The notes under the pieces are model-generated. The model was not told the origin of the DNA, made no database searches, and saw only the letters and a program-made list of their open reading frames with translations. Below, piece by piece: positions 1 through 7,969 of a stretch of DNA of 64,000 nucleotides (positions within the stretch are counted from its first letter, which is position 1; each line of letters starts with the position of its first letter). This stretch comes from Flavimaribacter sediminis (GTDB lineage Bacteria > Pseudomonadota > Alphaproteobacteria > Rhizobiales > Rhizobiaceae): the NCBI RefSeq assembly GCF_019492055.1, contig NZ_JAICBX010000007.1, positions 85,668 to 149,667 of the forward strand. Direction: 5' to 3'. Position numbers and translations under genes: made by a program.

Positions 1-1398
1 CTCCAGTGCAACAACTACGACGTGGTTGATCTCGGCGTCATGGTGCCGACGGAAGACATTCTGGAAAAGGCGCGCGAAGAAAAGGTCGACATTATCGGCC
101 TGTCAGGTCTCATCACGCCCTCGCTCGACCGCATGGTCGACGTCGCCTCCGAAATGAAACGGGCTGGCTTCGACCTGCCGTTGCTGATCGGCGGGGCAAC
201 GACATCGAAGAAACACACCGCTCTGAAGATTGCGCCGGAATATGATCACGGAGTCCTTCACGTCGACGACGCTTCCAAGGCGGTTGGCGTTGTGTCCCGG
301 CTCCTGTCCAGGACGGCGCGACCCGATCTGCTTGCAGAAGTTGCGGCCGATCAGGAAAAGATGCGTGGCAGCGGCTCGAAGGAAAAGGCCCGTCCGGTTA
401 TTTCCATCGCCCAGGCGCGCGCCAACAAATTCGATGGCGGTTTCGACAGCTATTCGCCACCGAAACCCAATGTCGCCGGTCTGCAGGTCTTCGACAATAT
501 TCCCGTCGACGACATTGCGCCCTTTATCGACTGGACGCCTTTCTTCCAGACCTGGGAGATGTCCGGCGGCTTCCCGGCCATTCTCGATGATCCGGACAAG
601 GGCCCGGCCGCGCGCGATCTTTATGACAACGCGCAGGCGATGCTGAAGCGCGTCGGCAACTGGTTTCATCCGAAGGCTGTCATCGGTCTCTGGCCGGCCA
701 ATTCCGAGGGGGACGACATCACCGTGTGGGCGAGCGAAGCGCGCGACAGGCCGCAGGCCCGTTTCAGCATGCTGCGGCAGCAGGGTCGCAAATCGCGCGA
801 CCGTCCGAATCTCTGCCTGTCGGATTTCATCGCGCCCATAGGCGCGCCCGACTGGCTGGGCGGCTTTGCCGTGACCGCCGGACCGGAAGTCCACGAGATC
901 GCCAATCGCTTCAAGGAAGAAGGAAACGACTACGATTCGATCATGGTTCAGGCGCTCGGCGATCGCCTCGCGGAGGCGCTGGCCGAAGCCATGCACGCCC
1001 GAGTGCGCAAGGAACTGTGGGGTTACGCGCCCGAGGAGACCATGTCCAACAACGAGCTGATATCCGAATCCTATCGCGGTATTCGGCCGGCGCCTGGCTA
1101 TCCGGCGTGCCCGGATCATACCGGCAAGCGGGTGTTGTTCGACCTGCTGCAGGCGCCGAAGCATGTGGGCATCGAGCTTACGGAGTCTTGCGCCATGTGG
1201 CCGGCGGCCTCCGTCTCCGGTCTCTACTTTGCACATCCCGGATCGTCCTATTTCGGCGTTGGCCGGATTGGCGAAGATCAGGTCGAAGACTATGCGAGAC
1301 GCAGGGGCGTCACGGTTACAGAAGCCGAGACCTGGCTGTCGCCGTCGCTCGCTTATGACGCAGGCGCCCGCGCCGCGGAACTGAAAAAGACGGCGTGA
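1..1398 (+). CDS. metH: Cobalamin-dependent methionine synthase MetH, C-terminal part (5' end outside window)
   Basis: Transfers a methyl group from methylcobalamin to homocysteine, giving methionine. The frame is open from base 1, so the gene begins upstream. What is visible starts inside the B12-binding domain, just past where the DxHxxG histidine would lie: a Rossmann-like stretch with VVDLGVMVP, a Ser-Gly-Leu (SGL) motif and GGATTS. From about 1/3 of the fragment onward comes the AdoMet reactivation domain, with RPAPGYPACPDH and ESCAMWPAASVSGLYF, both hallmarks of MetH. The product ends normally at a TGA. It is followed after about 120 bases by a MoxR gene on the same strand, and metA lies 1 kb downstream, so two methionine genes are close together. 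Confidence 0.96.
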   Translation, partial: LQCNNYDVVDLGVMVPTEDILEKAREEKVDIIGLSGLITPSLDRMVDVASEMKRAGFDLPLLIGGATTSKKHTALKIAPEYDHGVLHVDDASKAVGVVSRLLSRTARPDLLAEVAADQEKMRGSGSKEKARPVISIAQARANKFDGGFDSYSPPKPNVAGLQVFDNIPVDDIAPFIDWTPFFQTWEMSGGFPAILDDPDKGPAARDLYDNAQAMLKRVGNWFHPKAVIGLWPANSEGDDITVWASEARDRPQARFSMLRQQGRKSRDRPNLCLSDFIAPIGAPDWLGGFAVTAGPEVHEIANRFKEEGNDYDSIMVQALGDRLAEALAEAMHARVRKELWGYAPEETMSNNELISESYRGIRPAPGYPACPDHTGKRVLFDLLQAPKHVGIELTESCAMWPAASVSGLYFAHPGSSYFGVGRIGEDQVEDYARRRGVTVTEAETWLSPSLAYDAGARAAELKKTA

Positions 1399-1516
1399 AA
1401 AGTCGCGTAACGGAGTGATCGTGAAGCGAATGAGGCCGATTTGTGCCATCAAATGCTTCCAATTGAGATCGGCACACTCTAATGTCCCGCCCGTTTGATA
1501 GGAGATTGTAGGGAAT

Positions 1517-2359
1517 ATGCGTTTCGAGGGTACTGACGCCTATGTCGCCGAGAAGGATCTGACCGTAGCCGTCAATGCGGCGATCACGCTGGAGCGGCCG
1601 CTGCTTGTCAAGGGCGAACCCGGAACCGGCAAGACCGAACTCGCGAAGCAGGTTGCGGCGGCGCTGGATCTGGACCTGCTGGAATGGCACGTCAAATCCA
1701 CCACCAAGGCGCAGCAGGGTCTCTACGAATATGACGCCGTTTCCCGCCTGCGCGACAGCCAGCTCGGCGACGAGCGCTTCAATGACGTGCGCAATTACAT
1801 TCGCCGCGGCAAGCTGTGGGAGGCGTTCACAGCCGAAAACCGCGTGGTGCTTTTGATCGACGAGATCGACAAGGCGGATATCGAGTTCCCGAACGATCTG
1901 CTTCAGGAACTCGACAAGATGGAGTTCTATGTCTACGAGACGGGCGAAACGGTGCGCGCGAAACAGAGGCCGATCGTCATTATTACGTCGAACAATGAGA
2001 AGGAATTGCCGGACGCCTTTCTGCGGCGTTGTTTCTTCCATTATATCAAATTCCCGGAAGCCGAGACGCTGATGCGGATCGTCGATGTCCACTATCCCGG
2101 CATCAAGCAGGATCTCGTGCGCGCGGCGCTCACACAGTTCTACGAGATTCGCGAGGTCACCGGCCTGAAGAAGAAGCCATCGACATCCGAAGCGCTGGAC
2201 TGGATTCGCCTGCTGGTTTCCGACGACGTTTCGCCCGCCGATCTTCGGGGAAACGCTACGAATGCCTTGCCGAAACTGCACGGAGCGCTCCTCAAGAACG
2301 AACAGGACGTTCATCTGTTCGAGCGACTGGCTTTCATGGCGCGGAGAAACGGCGGCTAG
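1517..2359 (+). CDS. MoxR-type AAA+ ATPase
   Basis: A 280-residue AAA+ ATPase of the MoxR group, chaperone-like ATPases that usually work with a von Willebrand factor A protein in metal-cofactor insertion or complex assembly. Walker A GEPGTGKT is at residues 33-40 and Walker B LLIDEID at about 112-118, followed by the sensor-1 region IITSNNEKELPDAFLRR. Length fits the short MoxR family. The VWA partner would be the gene at 3338, but metA lies between them. All three are on one strand with short gaps (46 and 8 bases), so they may be co-transcribed. Substrate unknown. Confidence 0.93.
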   Translation: MRFEGTDAYVAEKDLTVAVNAAITLERPLLVKGEPGTGKTELAKQVAAALDLDLLEWHVKSTTKAQQGLYEYDAVSRLRDSQLGDERFNDVRNYIRRGKLWEAFTAENRVVLLIDEIDKADIEFPNDLLQELDKMEFYVYETGETVRAKQRPIVIITSNNEKELPDAFLRRCFFHYIKFPEAETLMRIVDVHYPGIKQDLVRAALTQFYEIREVTGLKKKPSTSEALDWIRLLVSDDVSPADLRGNATNALPKLHGALLKNEQDVHLFERLAFMARRNGG

Positions 2360-2405
2360 CATAGCCGATTTGCCGCAAATCCGTTCCTGCTGATCGAGAC
2401 GACCG

Positions 2406-3329
2406 ATGCCTATCAAGATTCCCGACCTGTTGCCTGCGCGCCAGACCCTCGAAGCCGAGGGTGTGAGGGTGATGACCGAAACCGCCGCTATCCGCCAGGA
2501 TATCCGGCCGCTGCAGATCGGCTTGCTCAATCTGATGCCCAACAAGATCCGCACCGAGTTGCAGATGGCGCGTCTCCTCGGCGCGACGCCGCTGCAGGTC
2601 GAGCTCAGCCTGGTGCGCATTGGCCAACATATGCCGAAGAATACGCCTGAAGAGCATCTGCTTGCTTTCTACAACACATGGGAGGAAGTGCGCGATCGCA
2701 AGTTCGACGGGTTTATCATCACAGGTGCGCCGATCGAACTGCTGGATTTCGAGGAGGTGTCGTACTGGCCGGAGATGGAGCAGATCTTCGATTGGACAGT
2801 CACCAATGTGCATTCGACGCTGAATGTCTGCTGGGGCGGAATGGCGGCGATCCATCACTTCCATCGCGTGCCGAAATACACGCTGTCGGAAAAGGCATTC
2901 GGTGTCTATCGACACCAGAACCTCAACCGCGCGTCGCCCTATCTCAACGGCTTTTCCGACGATTTTCAGATACCGGTTTCACGCTGGACCGAGATCCGGG
3001 AGGACGACATCGATCCGGCGCGCGGACTGGAAATTCTGATGAAGTCCGACGAGACAGGCGTCTGCATGATACACGAGCAGAAGCGCAACCGGCTTTATAT
3101 TTTCAATCACATCGAATATGATTCCTTCTCGCTCAAGGAGGAATACGAGCGGGACGTGAGTCAGGGCAAGTCGATCCACATTCCGCACAATTATTTTCCC
3201 GCTGACGACCCGTCGCGGGAACCACTTAACCGTTGGCGCAGCCACGCCCATCTGCTGTTCGGAAACTGGATCAACACGATCTACCAGACCACCACCTTCG
3301 ATATCGGGCAGATCGGCGAAAACAGGTAG
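2406..3329 (+). CDS. metA: Homoserine O-acyltransferase MetA, predicted acetyl-CoA type
   Basis: First committed step of methionine synthesis: acylation of homoserine. 307 residues, the normal MetA length. The catalytic Cys is Cys142 (in NVCWGGMAA) and the other catalytic residues are His235 and Glu237 (in FNHIEYD), the positions known for the family. Residue 111 is Glu ([10 protein letters not shown]). In characterised MetA enzymes Glu111 favours acetyl-CoA while Gly111 favours succinyl-CoA, so this is probably an O-acetyltransferase despite the usual succinyltransferase name. That is inference from one residue. I see no SAM-II riboswitch in the 46 bases upstream. The stop is 8 bases before the VWA gene. 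Confidence 0.95.
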   Translation: MPIKIPDLLPARQTLEAEGVRVMTETAAIRQDIRPLQIGLLNLMPNKIRTELQMARLLGATPLQVELSLVRIGQHMPKNTPEEHLLAFYNTWEEVRDRKFDGFIITGAPIELLDFEEVSYWPEMEQIFDWTVTNVHSTLNVCWGGMAAIHHFHRVPKYTLSEKAFGVYRHQNLNRASPYLNGFSDDFQIPVSRWTEIREDDIDPARGLEILMKSDETGVCMIHEQKRNRLYIFNHIEYDSFSLKEEYERDVSQGKSIHIPHNYFPADDPSREPLNRWRSHAHLLFGNWINTIYQTTTFDIGQIGENR

Positions 3330-3337
3330 TCGGCAGC

Positions 3338-4522
3338 ATGTTCATACCGTTCTTCCTGGAACTCAAAGCTGCAAAGGTGCCGGTTTCCCTGCGCGAGTAT
3401 CTGACGCTGCTGGAAGCCATGAAAGAACAGGTGGTCAATTTCGACGTCGAGGGTTTCTATTTCCTCGCGCGCGCCGCGTTGATCAAGGACGAACGCTATA
3501 TCGACCGCTTCGATCGTGTATTCGCGCACGCCTTCAAGGGGCTCGAAGCGGTTTCCGGCGAGCCCGGGGCGCAAGCTGCCGAAATCCCCGAGGAATGGCT
3601 GCGCAAGCTTGCCGAGAAACATCTGACCGAGGAGGAAAAGGCGCTTGTCGAAAGTCTCGGCGGTTTCGACAAGCTCATGGAAACCCTTCGGAAGCGCTTG
3701 GAAGAACAGCAGGGTCGCCACCAGGGGGGCAACAAATGGATCGGGACCGCCGGAACGTCTCCCTTCGGCGCCTATGGCTACAATCCGGAAGGCGTTCGGA
3801 TCGGCCAGAAGGAAAGCCGCAACCGGCGGGCCGTGAAAGTCTGGGACAAGCGCGAATTCAAGAATTTCGACGATTCGGTCGAACTCGGCACACGCAACAT
3901 AAAGGTGGCGCTCAAGCGGCTGCGGCGCTGGGTGCGGCAAGGCGCCGACGAGGAGTTTGATCTTGGCGGCACGATCCGCTCCACCGCCGAGCATGGCTAC
4001 CTTGATGTCAAGACGCGGCCGGAGCGACGCAACGCCATCAAGCTGCTGATGTTCTTTGACGTCGGCGGCTCGATGGACGGCCATATCAAGGTCGTGGAAG
4101 AATTGTTCTCGGCCGTGCGCGGCGAGTTCAAGCACATGGAATATTACTACTTTCACAATTGCCTCTACGAGGGCGTGTGGAAAGACAATCGCCGCAGACA
4201 TCAGGAAGTCTTGCCGACATACGATGTGATCAGAACCTTCGGTTCGGACTATCGGGTGATATTTGTCGGCGACGCCTCGATGAGCCCTTACGAGATCGTC
4301 TATCCGGGCGGTTCCGTTGAGCACTGGAACGAGGAATCGGGTCAGGTCTGGCTCACGCGCATGCTCAATCATTTCCCGAAATCCGTGTGGATCAATCCGG
4401 TCATCGAAAAATACTGGCGTCATACCCATTCCATTGGTCTCATGCGCGAGTTATTTGCTGACCGCATGTATCCGCTGACCCTGGCAGGTCTGGAACGGGC
4501 GACGCGCGAGCTTTCACGCTGA
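3338..4522 (+). CDS. VWA (CoxE-like) domain protein, likely MoxR partner
   Basis: A 394-residue protein with a C-terminal von Willebrand factor A-like domain. The metal-site motif is DVGGSM, a DxGxS variant of DxSxS, at about residues 243-248, followed by FVGDASMSP. The N-terminal half is charged and alpha-helical. Such proteins pair with MoxR ATPases and act as metal-dependent adaptors; the MoxR gene is two genes upstream. The start at ATG 3338, 8 bases after metA, was chosen over upstream in-frame codons because those lie inside metA and the protein begins MFIPFFLELK like its relatives. Function of the pair is not known. Confidence 0.9.
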   Translation: MFIPFFLELKAAKVPVSLREYLTLLEAMKEQVVNFDVEGFYFLARAALIKDERYIDRFDRVFAHAFKGLEAVSGEPGAQAAEIPEEWLRKLAEKHLTEEEKALVESLGGFDKLMETLRKRLEEQQGRHQGGNKWIGTAGTSPFGAYGYNPEGVRIGQKESRNRRAVKVWDKREFKNFDDSVELGTRNIKVALKRLRRWVRQGADEEFDLGGTIRSTAEHGYLDVKTRPERRNAIKLLMFFDVGGSMDGHIKVVEELFSAVRGEFKHMEYYYFHNCLYEGVWKDNRRRHQEVLPTYDVIRTFGSDYRVIFVGDASMSPYEIVYPGGSVEHWNEESGQVWLTRMLNHFPKSVWINPVIEKYWRHTHSIGLMRELFADRMYPLTLAGLERATRELSR

Positions 4523-4569
4523 TTCATAAGTAAACCGGAACGCCGGTCGGCAGGCTGGAGGCGCAACCC

Positions 4570-5577
4570 ATGCAGGAAATCTTCGGCCACGCGCCAAATG
4601 GCGAGACGGTTCACCGCTACACGCTTGGCGGCGGAGGACTGACGGCGAGGATCATCACATGGGGCGCGGCGGTTCAGGATTTGCGGCTAAGCGGGCATGC
4701 GCCCGCGCTGGTGCTCGGTTTCGAGCGTTTCGACGACTATCTTGCGCATTCTCCCTATTTCGGGGCAACGGTCGGCCGCTACGCCAATCGTATTGCGAAG
4801 GGCCAGATTCGCATCGACGGAACTCTCTACAAGCTCGATCGCAACGAGGCGCACAATCATCATCTGCACGGCGGATCGGAAGGAACGGGCCAACGCGTCT
4901 GGTCGGTCGCCGATTCAGGTCCGGATTTCATCCGGCTCGAGATCGAGGAGATGGATGGACATATGGGCTATCCCGGAAAATGTCGCATGGCCTGCACCTA
5001 CAGGCTGCTGCCGGGCGGCGTTCTGTCGGTGATCCATGAGGCGCAATCCGACCGGCCCACGGTTTGCAACATGGCGCATCACAGCTATTTCAACCTGGAT
5101 GGGCGGCCGGACATTCTGGACCACGAGATCAGGATAGACGCCGACCATTACATTCCAGTGGATCGCGACCAGATACCGATCGGCGATATTCTCGGCGTCA
5201 TCGGATCACCGTTCGACCTGCGTCAGATGCGGTCGATTCGAAGTGACAAAGGCGGGGATCAAACGCTCTACGACCACAATTTCTGTCTTTCGGACGAACG
5301 GACGGACAAGCGCAGCGTGGCGTTGGTCAGGAGTCCGCACTCAGGCGTTTCGCTCGAGGTGAGGACCGGAGAGCCGGGCCTGCAGTTCTATTGCGGCTAC
5401 AAGGTGAACACGCCTGTTCCGGGTCTCCACGGAGCGCCTTACGGCGCATTTTGCGGGCTTTGCCTGGAAACGCAGATCTGGCCGGACTCGCCCAATCATG
5501 ACCAGTTCCCGAACGCGATCCTTGCACCGGGTGAAACACTTGTCCAGGAAACGGATTACGTCTTTTCACGCGCCTGA
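4570..5577 (+). CDS. galM: Aldose 1-epimerase (mutarotase)
   Basis: Interconverts alpha and beta anomers of aldoses such as galactose or glucose. 335 residues, normal for GalM. Family landmarks are GRYANRIAKG near residue 75, the substrate-binding HNHHLHGG, the catalytic-region histidine in MAHHSYFNL, and the catalytic Glu in LCLETQIWPDSPN near the C-terminus. It follows the VWA gene by about 47 bases, but nothing else in the immediate area belongs to a Leloir pathway, so the sugar served is unclear. The next 388 bases are non-coding. Confidence 0.94.
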   Translation: MQEIFGHAPNGETVHRYTLGGGGLTARIITWGAAVQDLRLSGHAPALVLGFERFDDYLAHSPYFGATVGRYANRIAKGQIRIDGTLYKLDRNEAHNHHLHGGSEGTGQRVWSVADSGPDFIRLEIEEMDGHMGYPGKCRMACTYRLLPGGVLSVIHEAQSDRPTVCNMAHHSYFNLDGRPDILDHEIRIDADHYIPVDRDQIPIGDILGVIGSPFDLRQMRSIRSDKGGDQTLYDHNFCLSDERTDKRSVALVRSPHSGVSLEVRTGEPGLQFYCGYKVNTPVPGLHGAPYGAFCGLCLETQIWPDSPNHDQFPNAILAPGETLVQETDYVFSRA

Positions 5578-5965
5578 AACCGTACGCAATCGGTGTGTGG
5601 AATGCACGGATAACGATATGTAGTATTTTTAAGACATTGAAATTGTTTGATAATTACTAATTCTTGCCGACTGCTGTTCGGCTTTTGAACACGACCGTTC
5701 AGCGTGAAAACCCTGCCCGAGACAGATTCTGGCTTTGTTTCGGGAATTTGCGATTCTCGCGTTCGCGGACTCAAAATGGCGCGCAAGCGCGTTTGTTCGG
5801 CTAAGTGCTTTATAGCACAACCTCGGGTAAAAATCATCATTGCTGTTCTCCGACCAGCGAAAACGAGCCAGCGTGGTCGAGGCAAGGACCGGATCGTCTG
5901 AAGTGGTTGACCTGACGGCGATCCTGCGACACGGATAGTATTCCAAACGTGAGTTTTCTTTACAC
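5578..5965. other. Intergenic region, 388 bases
   Basis: No convincing gene. The first 80 bases are AT-rich, unlike the surrounding coding DNA. In the middle is a single copy of the sequence core that forms the tandem array at the end of the window. Small open frames here show no codon pattern or ribosome binding site that I trust. The region should hold the promoter of the downstream PfkB kinase. Confidence 0.6.
5728..5745 (+). repeat. Single copy of dispersed repeat core (GGCTTTGTTTCGGGA)
   Basis: The sequence TCTGGCTTTGTTTCGGGA here matches, with one to three changes, an intergenic site at 63688 and the unit tandemly repeated eight times at 63857-64000. All copies seen are on the same strand and in intergenic DNA. 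Nature unknown. Confidence 0.7.
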
Positions 5966-6862
5966 ATGACCTCAATCCTGACTGTTGGCGTCGCGGTAAT
6001 CGATTTCGTTTTCCGCGTCGATGAGATGCCGAAGGCCGGCGCAAAAACGCGGGCGCAGAATGCTGCGGTCGTCGGCGGCGGCTGCGCCGCCAATGCTGCG
6101 GCGGCGATCAGCCGGCTCGGCGGGAGCGCCCATCTGGCGGCGCGGGTCGGCCAGGATATGGTCGGCGACCTGATCGTTACGGGTTTGCGCGATGAAGGCG
6201 TCGATTGTTCGCTTGTACGGCGGTTCGAAAATGGCCGATCGTCCTATTCCTCAGTGGTCGTCGACCGTTCCGGCGAACGGATGATCGTCAATTACAGGGA
6301 CGAGGCGCTTGATTTCAGCGCTGACTGGCTGGCCTCGTCGGATTTCCCGGACTTCGCCGTTGCGCTCGCGGATACGCGCTGGCCGGAGGGCGCGCGAGTC
6401 GCCATGGAAAAGGCCAGAGAGCGCGGCGCGCCTGGTATCCTGGACGCCGAGCCTCCGGTGCGCGAGGCGCAGGCGGCGTTGGGCGTCGCCTCGCATATCG
6501 CATTCGGGCAGAGAGGCCTGATGGACTTCACCGGAGAGAGCGATTTTGAAACGGCGCTGCGGGCAGCCGCGGCCGAGACGGGGGCCTGGGTCTGCGTGAC
6601 GCTCGGAGACAAGGGGGTGACCTGGCTGGAAGGTAACGGCGTCGCGCATATGCCGTCCTTTGCCGTGCAGGCTGTCGACACGCTGGGCGCCGGAGACGTC
6701 TGGCACGGCGCTTTCGCACTGAAGATCGGCGAAGGAGCCGGTGAAAGGGAGGCGATCCGTTTCGCCAATGCGGTCGCCGCGCTCAAATGCACGCGCTTCG
6801 GAGGACGGGCAGGCGCGCCGAGCACCGCCGAAGTGGAGGCGTTCCTTGCAGAAAATTCCTGA
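5966..6862 (+). CDS. PfkB-family carbohydrate kinase
   Basis: A ribokinase-fold sugar kinase of 298 residues. It has both family signatures: a glycine-rich GGGCAANAAAAISRLGG near residue 32-48, and DTLGAGDVWHGAF near residue 235-247, where the Asp of GAGD is the catalytic base. Substrate cannot be told from sequence; ribose, fructose, adenosine and tagatose kinases share this fold. It stands alone between a non-coding stretch and a convergent phosphatase-like gene 35 bases away, so context gives no pathway. Confidence 0.9.
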   Translation: MTSILTVGVAVIDFVFRVDEMPKAGAKTRAQNAAVVGGGCAANAAAAISRLGGSAHLAARVGQDMVGDLIVTGLRDEGVDCSLVRRFENGRSSYSSVVVDRSGERMIVNYRDEALDFSADWLASSDFPDFAVALADTRWPEGARVAMEKARERGAPGILDAEPPVREAQAALGVASHIAFGQRGLMDFTGESDFETALRAAAAETGAWVCVTLGDKGVTWLEGNGVAHMPSFAVQAVDTLGAGDVWHGAFALKIGEGAGEREAIRFANAVAALKCTRFGGRAGAPSTAEVEAFLAENS

Positions 6863-6897
6863 CGCCGACAGAGATTTATACCCAGCTTTGGCGCAAT

Positions 6898-7485
6898 TCA
6901 GTTCAGCAGAATTTCGTTGATGACGCGCAGGGGCGGTTCTCCTTCGCCAACCTCTTTCTTCGGGATAACGATCAGCGCCTCCCCGGTCCTCGGCGTCACG
7001 CCTGTGAGGGCCTCGACATTAACGTCGTGTGTGACCATCACCTGGTTGCCTGGCCCGCGAAAGTCGCGAATGACGTCCAATACGCCGTCGATCTTCATGT
7101 CGACGTCGCTGTCGCCTTCCTGAATGAGATCAAGCGCCGGCAACGGCTCTACAGGAGGACTTCGAAACGCGTTGGCGGCAGTATCCAGCGCTCTGCACCA
7201 GCGGCTCGAATAGAGCCGGGAAATGGATATGGAACGGGTGGCGAACTTCACGCCCCAGCGGCGCGACTGCTGCCGTCCGCGGTCGGAAAGATTGCGTTGC
7301 GTTGAACAGTCGTCGAGCTCGAAATAGGGCGGATCGCCAATTCCCGGAGCGTCGGCGTTGGTCAACAGGATCGTATAGCCGCCGCCGGAAATCAGCGCCC
7401 ACGCCGCCTCGGTCGCGCTTGCCGCATCCACACGCACCGCCATGAAGGCCGTAAAAACGGCGACCATGGCCCATCGTCTTGTCAT
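6898..7485 (-). CDS. Secreted histidine-phosphatase-superfamily protein lacking the catalytic RH motif
   Basis: A 195-residue exported protein of the phosphoglycerate-mutase-like superfamily. The start at ATG 7485 is preceded by GAGGAAA; a TTG 15 bases further upstream is the alternative. Residues 1-25 form a signal peptide (MTRRWAMVAVFTAF then VDAASA). Family features kept are DDCSTQRNLSDRGRQQ, SSRWCRALDTA and the second histidine in VTHDVN. However, the motif normally reading LMRHALAPG reads LLTNADAPG: the Arg-His pair that becomes phosphorylated is Thr42-Asn43. It is therefore probably not an active phosphatase. Convergent with the PfkB kinase. Confidence 0.8.
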   Translation of the reverse strand: MTRRWAMVAVFTAFMAVRVDAASATEAAWALISGGGYTILLTNADAPGIGDPPYFELDDCSTQRNLSDRGRQQSRRWGVKFATRSISISRLYSSRWCRALDTAANAFRSPPVEPLPALDLIQEGDSDVDMKIDGVLDVIRDFRGPGNQVMVTHDVNVEALTGVTPRTGEALIVIPKKEVGEGEPPLRVINEILLN

Positions 7486-7969
7486 TACGCGTTTCCTCAA
7501 ACTTCGGGCGCCTGGATAGCTGATTTCGCCGAAGAAAACTCACCTTCCATGTTGACCGTTCTTGGTCTGCAGGGCAAGCCAATCCTTGGACATGGATGAC
7601 CCAAGGCATCAGCGATGCAGCTCGAAACTGCCGTGCCCCGGCTCGCTCCGACGGGCAATCTGCTCTCCGGCTTCCCGGAGAGGTTGCCAGGGCAAAAGCC
7701 TTGTTTTTCGGTGGTTGCACACTGGAAATAGTGGTCTGCGTTGATCGTAAACCTTCCGTCTTGTTTCAAAAAAATCCAATGACAAGCAATCTTGCGCTCG
7801 TTTTGCGCATAATGTTCTGGTATTGTTCTCGCTATTTCAGATAATTTACAAAATATTTCTTCACATCTATGGTTGTGATGGATGTCACAGACCTGAAAGC
7901 AACCATCAGTTGCTATTGGCTGTATTGTAATGATGACGAGATATGCCCTTGCGGGGCGCTAGGCATGGA
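7486..7969. other. Intergenic region between divergent genes, about 480 bases
   Basis: Separates the phosphatase-like gene (minus) from the regulator (plus), so it should contain promoters for both. A short perfect hairpin lies at 7665-7680 (CTCCGG, loop CTTC, CCGGAG). The last 150 bases are AT-rich. No open frame has a convincing ribosome binding site or recognisable product. Confidence 0.5.

Noticed and set aside
2360..2405. SAM riboswitch upstream of metA
   Set aside because: Only 46 bases lie between the genes and the SAM-II conserved core is not present.
5704..5901. 65-codon plus-strand frame containing the dispersed repeat core
   Set aside because: No ribosome binding site, and the product matches nothing I know; the repeat is better treated as non-coding.
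7497..7769. 90-codon minus-strand frame in the gap upstream of the phosphatase-like gene
   Set aside because: No ribosome binding site, no recognisable motif and no codon pattern like the neighbouring genes.
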